Assembly: GCA_027459665.1 (NCBI GenBank)
Contig: DAIDHN010000006.1
Coordinates: 51,874 to 89,389, forward strand
Length of the DNA: 37,516 nt
Reading direction: 5' to 3'
From: Chthonomonadaceae bacterium
GTDB taxonomy: Bacteria > Armatimonadota > Chthonomonadetes > Chthonomonadales > Chthonomonadaceae
The translations under genes were made by a program, and so were the position numbers. Numbering within the stretch: position 1 is the stretch's first letter; each line of letters starts with the position of its first letter. The notes beneath the pieces were generated by a model. It worked only from the letters and a program-made list of their open reading frames with translations, was not told the origin of the DNA and did not search any database. Shown piece after piece: positions 23,670 through 31,510 of the stretch.

Positions 23670-25192
23670 GAATACTCTATCTTGACATTGACTCGCTTAG
23701 ACCAGACCACCTGGGCTGCTATGGCTATCACCGAAACACCTCTCCCGCCATAGATTCAGTTGCACGCGAAGGCGTGAGGTTTCAACGCTGCTACACCCCG
23801 GATGCCCCCTGTCTGCCAAGCCGCACAGCCTTCTACTCAGGCAGATTCGGTTTTCAAACCGGCGTAACAGGGCATGGAGGCACAGCAGCACAGCCGCGCA
23901 TTCAAGGCGCTGGCAGAGGGTTTAGAGACTGGTACGACGAGCATGGCCTGGCGGCAAGGCTGCAGAGATGCGGCCTGCACACCGCCATGATCTCGCCCTT
24001 TGGCCAGCGGCATGCGGCGCACTGGTTTTACGCCGGTTTCAACGAAGTGCACAACACGGGCATGGGAGGCATGGAAAGCGCTGAACAGGTTTGGCCCGCC
24101 ATCGATCACTGGATGAATGCAAACCTTACCCGCGACAACTGGTACCTGCATGTAAACTTCTGGGACCCGCATACCCCCTACCGCGCCCCTGCAGAAGCCG
24201 GAGACCCCTTTGCCACAGACCCACTCCCTGTATGGCTGAACAACGAAGAAACCATTGCCCGGCATGCAGCAGAAACTGGCCCGCACACTGCCAGCGACCT
24301 ATGGATGTATGATGGCATGGAGAGGCCGGAATGGCCCAGGCAGCCAGGTTCTATCTACGATTCAGCCACCTTGCGAAAACAAATAGACGGCTACGACACC
24401 GGAATATACTGGGCCGATCGGTACATTGGGCGCATCATTGAGAGGCTTCAAAAGCAAGGGCTTTGGCAAGACACGGCAGTCATAGTTTCTGCAGATCACG
24501 GCGAAAACCAGGGAGAGCTGGGCATTTACGGCGAACATGCCACCGCAGACGAAGGCACATGCCACATACCCCTCATTATCAAATGGCCGGGTGCGCCGAC
24601 AGGCACAGTAGACCCGCACCTGCACTACAACCTCGACCTTGCCCCCACTCTCATGGAACTGCTCAATCGTCAATCGCCCGCTCTATGGGATGGTCAGAGC
24701 TTCGCCTATGCGCTCAGGGGGGAAAAGCCCTCTGCCCCGCGACAGTCTCTCACCATCAGTCAGTGTGCACATGTATGCCAGCGCAGCATTGTATGGGAAG
24801 AACAAAACCAGCTCTGGCTGTTTATGCGCACCTACCACGACGGATTTCACCTTTTCCCAGGGCAAATGCTGTTCAACCTTACAGAAGACCCGCACGAAGA
24901 GCACGACCTGGCGCAGACACTGCCCGACCTGGCGCAAAAGGGAACCTGCCTTTTGCAGCAGTGGCACGACGAGCAGATGATGGAACTGGTGCAAAACACG
25001 GGCGAAACCACAGACCCTCTCTGGACAGTAATACGCGAGGGCGGGCCGTTTCATGCCATGCATCAGCCTGGCAAAAGCCCGCTGCCAGCCTACCTGAAAA
25101 GACTGCGCGAATCGGGCAGAACAGAGGGGGCCATAGAGCTGGAACGCCGATACGCACGATGGCTGCCTAAAAGCGAAAGGAGTGTCTCATAA
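23666..25192 (+). CDS. Second sulfatase (formylglycine-dependent), cytoplasmic
   Basis: Sulfatase of 508 residues from another subfamily than its neighbour. Metal-ligand block LYLDIDSLRPDHLG (Asp7 and Asp9), formylglycine motif CLPSRTAFYSGR with Cys49, and VIVSADHGEN. Residues about 200-260 hold an insertion-like region with many Trp/Pro. No signal peptide. ATG 23666 overlaps the preceding stop by 4 nt (ATGA), so translation is coupled. The stop TAA (25190-25192) overlaps the probable ATA start of anSME. Two different sulfatases under one maturase suggest successive desulfation of one imported oligosaccharide (inference). Confidence 0.92.
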   Translation: MRILYLDIDSLRPDHLGCYGYHRNTSPAIDSVAREGVRFQRCYTPDAPCLPSRTAFYSGRFGFQTGVTGHGGTAAQPRIQGAGRGFRDWYDEHGLAARLQRCGLHTAMISPFGQRHAAHWFYAGFNEVHNTGMGGMESAEQVWPAIDHWMNANLTRDNWYLHVNFWDPHTPYRAPAEAGDPFATDPLPVWLNNEETIARHAAETGPHTASDLWMYDGMERPEWPRQPGSIYDSATLRKQIDGYDTGIYWADRYIGRIIERLQKQGLWQDTAVIVSADHGENQGELGIYGEHATADEGTCHIPLIIKWPGAPTGTVDPHLHYNLDLAPTLMELLNRQSPALWDGQSFAYALRGEKPSAPRQSLTISQCAHVCQRSIVWEEQNQLWLFMRTYHDGFHLFPGQMLFNLTEDPHEEHDLAQTLPDLAQKGTCLLQQWHDEQMMELVQNTGETTDPLWTVIREGGPFHAMHQPGKSPLPAYLKRLRESGRTEGAIELERRYARWLPKSERSVS

Positions 25193-25206
25193 CCGCCTTT
25201 CATGTA

Positions 25207-26523
25207 ATGACCAAACCCATTGGCCCAATTTGCAACCTCGACTGCCGATACTGTTTCTACCTCGAAAAAGAAGAGATGTTTCGTCAGGAAGGCAGATCGC
25301 CTCGCTCTTCCTGGCAAATGTCTCCTCAGCTGCTTGAACAGTACATTCAGCAGTACATAGAAGGTCAGAATGTGCCCGAAATTCACTTTGCCTGGCAGGG
25401 AGGCGAACCTACTCTGCTGGGCATATCTTTCTTTCAAAAGGCAGTAGAGCTACAGCACAAATACGCCAATGGCAAAATAATTCACAACGCGCTGCAAACC
25501 AATGGAACTCTGCTCACCCCCGAATGGTGTGATTTTCTGGCTCAAAACAGGTTTCTCATTGGCCTCTCACTCGATGGTCCTGAATACCTTCACAACATGT
25601 ACCGGGTAGACAAGGCGCAGCAGAATACTTTCGACAGGGTGATGACTGGGCTGCAGCTGATGAAAGAGTTTCAGGTTGAGTTCAACACCCTCACAGTAGT
25701 ACACAGGCACAACGCCCGGCACCCTGAAGAAATCTACTCTTTTCTCAAAGAGTGCGGCTCTCGCTTCCTGCAGTTCATACCTCTGGTGGAACGCCGCGCC
25801 CACAGCCCTCTGCCCAGCCCGGACGGCCCTCTGCAAATTCAGTTTGCTCCCCCGCCACACAAGGAGAGAAACCTGGAAGCCGTTACCGAATGGTCTGTGC
25901 TGCCCGAAGACTACGGCGACTTTCTCATAACTGTTTTCAACCGGTGGGTGCAAAGCGATGTGGGCGAAATCTATGTGCAGCTGTTCGAATCTGCGCTGGG
26001 TACATGGCTTGGTGAGGGCGCCTCGCTTTGTGTTTTTCGACCTGAATGCGGTACGGCGCTTGCCCTGGAACACAATGGAGACGTTTACTCATGCGATCAT
26101 TATGTCTACCCCAAATACAGACTGGGCAACCTGATGCACATTCCACTGGCGGAAATGGCGCACAGCCCGCAGCAGCGCAGTTTCGGCAGGGAAAAACAAA
26201 CCATGCTGCCGCGCTTCTGCCGTGAATGCCCCGTTCTGTTTGCCTGCCAGGGCGAATGCCCAAAACACCGATTTACTCAGACACCGCAGGGAGAATGGGG
26301 GCTGAACTATCTTTGTGCCGCCTACAAAAAATTCTTCACGCATATAGACCCCTTTATGAAGCGCATGGCAGCATTGCTTCGCTCCGGCCGCTCTCCTGCC
26401 GAAATCATGCATGAACACACACACATGAGGCCAGCCGCCTCAACTGGAAGAAACGACCCATGTCCCTGCGGCTCTGGCCAGAAGTACAAAAAGTGCTGTC
26501 TGTTGAATAGCCCAAAACAGTGA
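25207..26523 (+). CDS. Anaerobic sulfatase-maturating enzyme (radical SAM) with SEC-C tail
   Basis: Oxidises the sulfatase active-site Cys to formylglycine without oxygen. The radical-SAM cluster motif CNLDCRYC (C9, C13, C16 from ATG 25207) sits in the anSME-type IGPICNLDCRYCFYLEKE region; a QGGEPTL motif follows, and a Cys-rich SPASM-type C-terminal region (CGTALALE, CDHYVYP, CRECPVLFACQGEC, CAAYKKF) would hold two auxiliary clusters. The last residues form a SEC-C zinc motif (DPCPCGSGQKYKKCC). ATG 25207 has no ribosome site; AAGGAG (25177-25182) lies 6 nt before ATA 25189, which would add ITAFHV, a segment typical of anSME N-termini. It lies 14 nt after the second sulfatase gene. Confidence 0.93.
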   Translation: MTKPIGPICNLDCRYCFYLEKEEMFRQEGRSPRSSWQMSPQLLEQYIQQYIEGQNVPEIHFAWQGGEPTLLGISFFQKAVELQHKYANGKIIHNALQTNGTLLTPEWCDFLAQNRFLIGLSLDGPEYLHNMYRVDKAQQNTFDRVMTGLQLMKEFQVEFNTLTVVHRHNARHPEEIYSFLKECGSRFLQFIPLVERRAHSPLPSPDGPLQIQFAPPPHKERNLEAVTEWSVLPEDYGDFLITVFNRWVQSDVGEIYVQLFESALGTWLGEGASLCVFRPECGTALALEHNGDVYSCDHYVYPKYRLGNLMHIPLAEMAHSPQQRSFGREKQTMLPRFCRECPVLFACQGECPKHRFTQTPQGEWGLNYLCAAYKKFFTHIDPFMKRMAALLRSGRSPAEIMHEHTHMRPAASTGRNDPCPCGSGQKYKKCCLLNSPKQ

Positions 26524-26536
26524 AGGAGTATGCAAC

Positions 26537-27658
26537 ATGAAACTCATACCGCTGGCTGCCTTTTTTCTGACAGCGGCAGTTCTCACTGCCTCTGCAGCAG
26601 CGCAAAGCGCACTGCCTGCTTCACCACCGCATGCAGCACCGCTGCCTGTCAACATTTCGCCACTCTCTTTCTGGGTGCGCACCAGCGTGCGCTGGCATCT
26701 CAAACCCATCCCTGTATGCGAATGGCCAGCCAGCCGGGTTACTTTGCGCGTAGAGGCGAAAAAGGTAAACGTGCGCCTGATGGATACTGGCGACGGTGAC
26801 GCATTTGAAGTTGTTGTCGACGGTAAACCTTACGGCATACTCACCGCTACTGCCGGAACACACCTTTACCGCATATTTCAGGCAAACATGACCGGTATAC
26901 ACCTCATACAACTGGTCAAACGCACCGAGGCGTTTGTGGGAACTGCACAGCTGCAGGGATTTCAACTGTCGAAAGAAGGCAGAATACTGCCGCCCCCCGC
27001 CCCAAGCGGAAGACGCATAGAACTGGTGGGCGATTCGATCAGCTGCGGCTACGGTGATGAGGCTGCCAGCCAAACCCAGCACTTTACGCCTGCCACAGAA
27101 AACGCTTACCTAAGCTATGGTGCCATTGCGGCACGCGCCTTTGATGCACAGTTCGCCGACATTGCCTGGTCGGGCAAGCTCATGTGGCCCCACAACACGA
27201 TGAATGCACTGTATGGCTATATTCTGCCTGCCTCCAAATCGATGCCCTGGAACTTTGCCTCCTGGATGCCGCAGGCAGTCATAATCAACCTGAGTACAAA
27301 CGATTTCGCACAGGGCATTCCGAGCAGACGGGGGTGGATGAGAGGCTACAAGGCTTTTATCGCAAGGGTGCGCAAACACTATCCCAAAGCAGTAATACTC
27401 TGTGCCTCCAGCCCTATGCTCTGGGGCAGCAGAAACATTGCATCACGCACCTGGCTGCACAGCATTGTGGAACAGGAAAACGCAGAGGGAGACCACAATG
27501 TGCATTACCTGCGCATAGCTACTCAGTCTGCCGCTGATGGCTACGGCGCCGACTGGCATCCCAGCCTGAAAACTCATCGCATCATGGCAGGGGTGGTAAT
27601 TGCAGCGCTGCAAAAATACCTCGGCTGGAAACCGGTACAGCCTTCGCACACACCATAA
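26537..27658 (+). CDS. Secreted CE2-type SGNH carbohydrate esterase
   Basis: Probable deacetylase acting on acetylated polysaccharide outside the cytoplasm. It has 373 residues with signal peptide MKLIPLAAFFLTAAVLTASA (cut near AAAQS). An N-terminal beta domain (about 40-150) precedes the SGNH domain: GDSISCGYGDEA with nucleophile Ser167, INLSTNDF with Asn255 and GADWHPS with Asp339 and His341. The N-terminal beta domain plus this SGNH form is the CE2 acetyl-xylan-esterase layout. ATG 26537 has AAGGAG 8 nt upstream. It follows anSME by 13 nt and is the last gene of the sulfatase operon, so the target polymer may be both sulfated and acetylated. Confidence 0.83.
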   Translation: MKLIPLAAFFLTAAVLTASAAAQSALPASPPHAAPLPVNISPLSFWVRTSVRWHLKPIPVCEWPASRVTLRVEAKKVNVRLMDTGDGDAFEVVVDGKPYGILTATAGTHLYRIFQANMTGIHLIQLVKRTEAFVGTAQLQGFQLSKEGRILPPPAPSGRRIELVGDSISCGYGDEAASQTQHFTPATENAYLSYGAIAARAFDAQFADIAWSGKLMWPHNTMNALYGYILPASKSMPWNFASWMPQAVIINLSTNDFAQGIPSRRGWMRGYKAFIARVRKHYPKAVILCASSPMLWGSRNIASRTWLHSIVEQENAEGDHNVHYLRIATQSAADGYGADWHPSLKTHRIMAGVVIAALQKYLGWKPVQPSHTP

Positions 27659-27716
27659 AGATTTGCATGCAATTAATGGCATAACAAATCAGGACAATGT
27701 GACTGGTGCAGCTAAA

Positions 27717-27756
27717 AGTTTCTCATTGCGCCGGCAGCATGCACTGTCGAGAAACT
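27717..27756. repeat. Inverted repeat in the CE2-GNAT intergenic region
   Basis: AGTTTCTC (27717-27724) and GAGAAACT (27749-27756) pair over 8 bp with a 24-nt spacer. It lies between the CE2 stop and the GNAT promoter. It could be a terminator remnant or an operator; no U-tract follows. Confidence 0.35.
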
Positions 27757-27796
27757 GACATCGGTGAAAAAGAAAGAAAACGGTATGCAATTGGAG

Positions 27797-27829
27797 TATA
27801 ATTTGTTCTCTTCTCAAGTATATTGAGAA
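27797..27829 (+). promoter_or_regulatory. GNAT gene promoter with overlapping operator-like palindrome
   Basis: TATAAT (27797-27802) is followed by TTCTCAA (27811-27817), GTATA, TTGAGAA (27823-27829), a perfect 7-bp inverted repeat lying over the expected transcription start. A repressor bound there would block initiation or escape. No clear -35. Confidence 0.45.
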
Positions 27830-27856
27830 CAGCAATACGCGTGGGAAACGGTAGAC

Positions 27857-28408
27857 ATGAACGTGGAGGACATTTTGAGCGCCCTGCACAGCCGCAAGGG
27901 CGAACTAGATCAGTTTTGGCCGCTGCATAACCCGGAGGGCTGCGCTGAGTTGACAATTGCCGACCCTGCCGATATTAAAACTGTGCAGGAGATTATACAC
28001 GCCGCCTTTGCAGAATATTCTGGAAGGCTCAACCCACAGCCCTCTGCTGTAGACATCTCGCAGGAGGACCTTCGTTTGCAAATGGCGGATGGAGGTGCCG
28101 TAATTGCACGCATGGACGGATGCCCCGTCGGTGCTGCTCTCTTCAGACTGCGCTCCGATCACCTCTATATTGGCAGACTGTCTGTGCTGCCTCAGCACCG
28201 AAGCAGGGGAATAGCCTCAGCATTGCTGCAGCTGATTACACAGATCGCAGAGCTGGCCGGCCGCAAGGAACTCCGCCTCGGCACGCGGCTTTCGCTGGAA
28301 CGCAACATCGCCCTCTACCGAAAGCATGGTTATGAAATATCAGAATACCTTCACCCAGCCAGCCAGTTTGCAGACACAGTAGTGATTATGACGCGCAGAC
28401 TCGACTAG
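27857..28408 (+). CDS. GNAT-family N-acetyltransferase
   Basis: A 183-residue protein with an acetyl-CoA-binding GNAT fold at about 35-165. The A-motif LYIGRLSVLPQHRSRGIASALL shows the R-x-x-G-I/G-x-A acetyl-CoA loop, and RLGTRLSLERNIALYRKHGYEI is the usual C-terminal motif B (the Tyr-x-x-x-G-Tyr part). The substrate is unknown. ATG 27857 has GGTAG/AAACGG upstream but no strong ribosome site, so the start is a little uncertain. It ends 4 nt from the convergent E2 gene. The promoter carries a palindrome. Confidence 0.85.
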   Translation: MNVEDILSALHSRKGELDQFWPLHNPEGCAELTIADPADIKTVQEIIHAAFAEYSGRLNPQPSAVDISQEDLRLQMADGGAVIARMDGCPVGAALFRLRSDHLYIGRLSVLPQHRSRGIASALLQLITQIAELAGRKELRLGTRLSLERNIALYRKHGYEISEYLHPASQFADTVVIMTRRLD

Positions 28409-28412
28409 CATG

Positions 28413-29771
28413 CTACACCAGCAGGCTGTAAGGGCTTTGCAGCAGGGCTTTTACCCGCTGCAAAAAGCGGGCAGCCGGTGCGCCGTCCAGCATCCTGTGG
28501 TCAAAAGAAAGGCACAGCGGCATAAGCTGCCGAATGCATATCACTCCACCATACACCGCTGGCTTTTCCTGAATCGCCCCTACCCCCAGTATACCTGCCT
28601 GACCAGGTACTAAAATAGGGTTGAACTGCTCTATCTCAAAGCTCCCCAGGTTGGTAATGGTAAAAGTACCGCCGGTTAGATCGTCGGGCGTAAACTTGCC
28701 GGCACGGGTGTTTTCTATCAGTTTCTTCAGTTCTGCAGAAACAGCGCCCAGCGACTTCTTTTCGGCCTCGCGCAGTACTGGCACAACCAGACCCTCATCC
28801 AGGGCAACCGCGATTCCAATGTTTTTGTGCTGGTGCAGGCGAATCTCCTCGCCCTCCAGCGTTGCATTCATTCGCGGATGCTCTTCGAGGGCAAGCACAA
28901 CCGCGCGTACCAGCAAATCGTTGTAGGTAAGGCGCGTGAAGTGCCTTCGCTCCATCTCCTGCTGCAGTTTTCCGCGCAAAATACTGCACTCTGTCATGTC
29001 TGCCTCAAGGGTGAGCGTAACATGGGGGGCTGTGAAGGCAGAACGCGAAATGTTTTCGGCTATGCGTTTTCGCATGCCAGCAAACCGTGTAACAGTATAG
29101 GTTTGCTCTACCTCAGCAGCAGGCAGCTGGCGTGATGCACGCAGCACATCCTCGCTGCGCACCCTGCTGCCCGGCAAACCTGCCGCCAGAGAAGCTATGT
29201 CTATCTGCAAATCGCTGGCCATGCGCGCGGCAAGAGGAGTGGTGCGGTTTGATTTTTCCGCCGTAGAGTCTGCAGCAGGTGCGCTCACAAACGCCTTTAC
29301 ATCCCTTTCCAGCACTCTGCCGCCCGGGCCGGTTCCTATTCCGGCAAGCTGTCTCACCGGTATCGCAAGTTGTTCTATCAACCGCATCGCCCGCGGTGAA
29401 ACGGCAAATCCTGCCTCACGTCTGCCCAATGCGCCCGCGCTCTCTTTTCGGGTCAGCGCTTCTGTACTGCCTGCAGCCCCTTGCGAAAGCAGCTCTTTCT
29501 CTGGCTTGCTTATCTCCATCTCAACACTTTCCCCAGCGCTGCCAATAACGGCGATTGGCTGTCGTATGGGAACCAGCGCCCCTGCTTTTTCCAAAATGCG
29601 CAGCAGCACCCCAGAAGCGGGGCTTTCCACTTCCATGGTTGCTTTGTCGGTTTCCATCTCAACCAGCGGTTCCCCTGCCTCAACTGCATCCCCCTCCGCT
29701 TTCAGCCAGCGTACCAGCACCCCTTCTTCCATGGTAGAGCCTAGTTGGGGAAGTGTGAAAACATGTGCCAT
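28413..29771 (-). CDS. Dihydrolipoamide acyltransferase E2 with two subunit-binding domains
   Basis: Core subunit of a 2-oxoacid dehydrogenase complex, 452 residues. Lipoyl domain 1-79 with lipoyl-Lys43 in METDKATMEV. Two peripheral subunit-binding-type domains follow: about 123-161 (SPRAMRLIEQLAIPVRQLAG with GTGPGGRVLERDV) and about 178-212 (TPLAARMASDLQIDIASLA with SRVRSEDV). Catalytic domain 222-452 with the CoA-acyltransferase motif SFDHRMLDG (His425, Asp429). E1 or E3 genes are not adjacent. ATG 29771 has GGAG 7 nt upstream. An intrinsic terminator lies only about 17 nt before the start on the same strand. Pyruvate versus branched-chain substrate cannot be told. Confidence 0.9.
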   Translation of the reverse strand: MAHVFTLPQLGSTMEEGVLVRWLKAEGDAVEAGEPLVEMETDKATMEVESPASGVLLRILEKAGALVPIRQPIAVIGSAGESVEMEISKPEKELLSQGAAGSTEALTRKESAGALGRREAGFAVSPRAMRLIEQLAIPVRQLAGIGTGPGGRVLERDVKAFVSAPAADSTAEKSNRTTPLAARMASDLQIDIASLAAGLPGSRVRSEDVLRASRQLPAAEVEQTYTVTRFAGMRKRIAENISRSAFTAPHVTLTLEADMTECSILRGKLQQEMERRHFTRLTYNDLLVRAVVLALEEHPRMNATLEGEEIRLHQHKNIGIAVALDEGLVVPVLREAEKKSLGAVSAELKKLIENTRAGKFTPDDLTGGTFTITNLGSFEIEQFNPILVPGQAGILGVGAIQEKPAVYGGVICIRQLMPLCLSFDHRMLDGAPAARFLQRVKALLQSPYSLLV

Positions 29772-29787
29772 CTCTTATCTCCATCCG

Positions 29788-29825
29788 AAAAAAATGGGGA
29801 GGGAGCAGAATTTCTGCGCCTCCCC
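29788..29825 (-). terminator. Intrinsic terminator of the C11-type lipoprotein gene
   Basis: Arms GGGGAGG (29796-29802) and CCTCCCC (29819-29825) plus inner GCAGA/TCTGC (29805-29809, 29813-29817) form a strong hairpin. On the minus strand it is followed at once by U after one A (seven A at 29788-29794 on plus). It lies 14 nt past the stop at 29839. Confidence 0.86.
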
Positions 29826-29838
29826 GCTGCAAGTTATG

Positions 29839-31284
29839 CTACTGCTTTTCTGCCTGCAAAAACGCCGGCCACTGAGGTGCATCCTGGGCTAACCCCAGAC
29901 TACTGTACACAGGGTCATACCCAACAGAGGTATCTACGCTGCTCGGCTCAGATGGGCCGGGCAGGTAGATGCTCATGCCTGAAGAGAGCGTATCGCCGCC
30001 TGTGCCATGCACAAAAGCCATCACTGCCCCGTTTGTACCGGTCAGACTGTTCTCTACATTGTATGCCGCATTCTGCAGATCAGCCGGAACGCCTGAAGAG
30101 GTGCGAATAAGGTCGGCAAAATCATACAGGTCCTTGTACTCTGGAAACTCAAAGTACTGGGCATTGAACCTTGCATTGTAAATCAGGCTGGTCTGGTCGC
30201 TTACATGCGAAAGCAGTGAGGCGCCAAAGCTGTTTACTGCCTGGGCTACATTTCCCATCTGCGAAAGATCAATCATCGACTGTGTGATGTTTGCGTAGCC
30301 GGGATAGTTGTTTACTGTATCTGTCAGCAGGCTCTCGCCAGCGGCGCACGGGTTTGCCCCGCCGTTTTTCAGGTCGTTCAGCCAGGTATCGTACGGGTAG
30401 CCTGCACCGGGAGGGCTTTCCTCACTCGCCACCATAACACGAGCCGTGTTGCGCACCTGATAGGCGACTTCTGCGGTACACTGCAGCGAACAGTCTATTG
30501 CAAGCAGGTCAACCTTCTGAGGCGAGGCCGCCAAAGCCTGAGCCAGCTGCTGAGTGGTTATCTGGTTGCCTGTATTGGCATCCTGCGATACCGCGCGGGT
30601 AGCAGGCACGCGGCCGGCAGAACGGTTCAGCACAGGCAGCGCCCCGGAGCCATGATCCCATACCACCACTGCCAAATGATCGCAGGGATAGTGCTGCACC
30701 CCCCACTGAATAAAATTCGCCAGCGTATTCCAGTCACCCATGTCTGAGGTACCGTTTACATTGGTGCTGGGGTCTGGCAGGCGCTCTGCAGCGTCCTCCA
30801 GAGAAGAAGTGTTCCCGTTTTCAATGCTCGTTACATCCGCTGCGCTGTGCGGCAGCAGATAGTAGCGATGTGTTCCTACAAAAGATGGGTTTCCGCATGC
30901 ATTCACTGTACTGAAATATGGGCAGACATTCGCCTGCTTCCATTGAATCACTATATTGAGATTGGTGCCGTCTGAACCCACAGAGGCCATCTGGCCTACA
31001 TTCAGCAGGCTGTCGGGCTGAAGGTTATTGGCCGCATTGATATACACCAGTACTGTCCAGCGGGCGTGCCCCGCAACGTGCGGGTTTGCCTGGCAGGCTG
31101 CCCTGCTGCTTAGGCTCACATTGGTGAAAGGAGTTGTGCCAGGAGATACAAGCCGTCCTCCTGTGCCACCGCCTGCGCCGGTGCTGCTGGAAGAGCCGCC
31201 TCCACAACCTGAAAGCAGCAATCCTGCCATACCTGCGCCCAGAAGGAGTGTGACTAGGCGCGGATGCAATTTTTTTTCAAACAT
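29839..31284 (-). CDS. Clostripain-family (peptidase C11-like) lipoprotein
   Basis: Exported lipoprotein of 481 residues: signal segment 1-26 with lipobox LLSGC (Cys27 acylated), then a Gly/Ser-rich linker. The caspase-like clostripain fold follows: WTVLVYINAANNL, the catalytic His in VVVWDHGSG (His211), and the block DLLAIDCSLQCTAEVAYQV where clostripain relatives have D-x-C-L-M and a following E-V-A-Y. Here the aligned position holds Ser266, with Cys265 before and Cys269 after. It may be inactive, or use a neighbouring Cys. The later SEESPPGAGYPYDTW block also fits the family. The gene is alone and ends at a strong terminator. Confidence 0.8.
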   Translation of the reverse strand: MFEKKLHPRLVTLLLGAGMAGLLLSGCGGGSSSSTGAGGGTGGRLVSPGTTPFTNVSLSSRAACQANPHVAGHARWTVLVYINAANNLQPDSLLNVGQMASVGSDGTNLNIVIQWKQANVCPYFSTVNACGNPSFVGTHRYYLLPHSAADVTSIENGNTSSLEDAAERLPDPSTNVNGTSDMGDWNTLANFIQWGVQHYPCDHLAVVVWDHGSGALPVLNRSAGRVPATRAVSQDANTGNQITTQQLAQALAASPQKVDLLAIDCSLQCTAEVAYQVRNTARVMVASEESPPGAGYPYDTWLNDLKNGGANPCAAGESLLTDTVNNYPGYANITQSMIDLSQMGNVAQAVNSFGASLLSHVSDQTSLIYNARFNAQYFEFPEYKDLYDFADLIRTSSGVPADLQNAAYNVENSLTGTNGAVMAFVHGTGGDTLSSGMSIYLPGPSEPSSVDTSVGYDPVYSSLGLAQDAPQWPAFLQAEKQ

Positions 31285-31336
31285 GTACTATCCCTTCCTG
31301 ATGAATTGGCCAGTCGATTGCGGCCCGTGGGGGACA

Positions 31337-31351
31337 AGGTATTGTACCTTA
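31337..31351 (-). promoter_or_regulatory. Palindromic promoter element upstream of the C11-type gene
   Basis: AAGGTA (31337-31342), TTG, TACCTT (31346-31351) is a perfect inverted repeat about 53-67 nt before the ATG at 31284. Read on the minus strand it includes the -10-like GGTACAAT. The -35 is unclear. The GGTACAAT string recurs at 21378-21383/21425-21432 and 16095-16101. Confidence 0.35.
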
Positions 31352-31510
31352 TATACTGTATGCCTTATGTGTAGTGACAAGGTTTCTCATCTGTGCAGTT
31401 CACAAGACAGCTATCTGAATGTTTTCAATACTTTTCACTGCTTTTTGGGAAGGAATACTCCTCAGATGCAATGAACTTTATAGCAGAAATCAACCCGGCA
31501 AGATGAAACA

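Noticed and set aside
24463-25170. 235-codon frame inside the second sulfatase gene
   Set aside because: Shadow in another phase of a well-supported sulfatase; Arg/Ser/His-rich with no motif.
28440-28480. Hairpin TTTGCAGC/GCTGCAAA as terminator of the GNAT gene
   Set aside because: It lies inside the E2 coding end and has no U-tract on the needed side, so a terminator claim is not supported.
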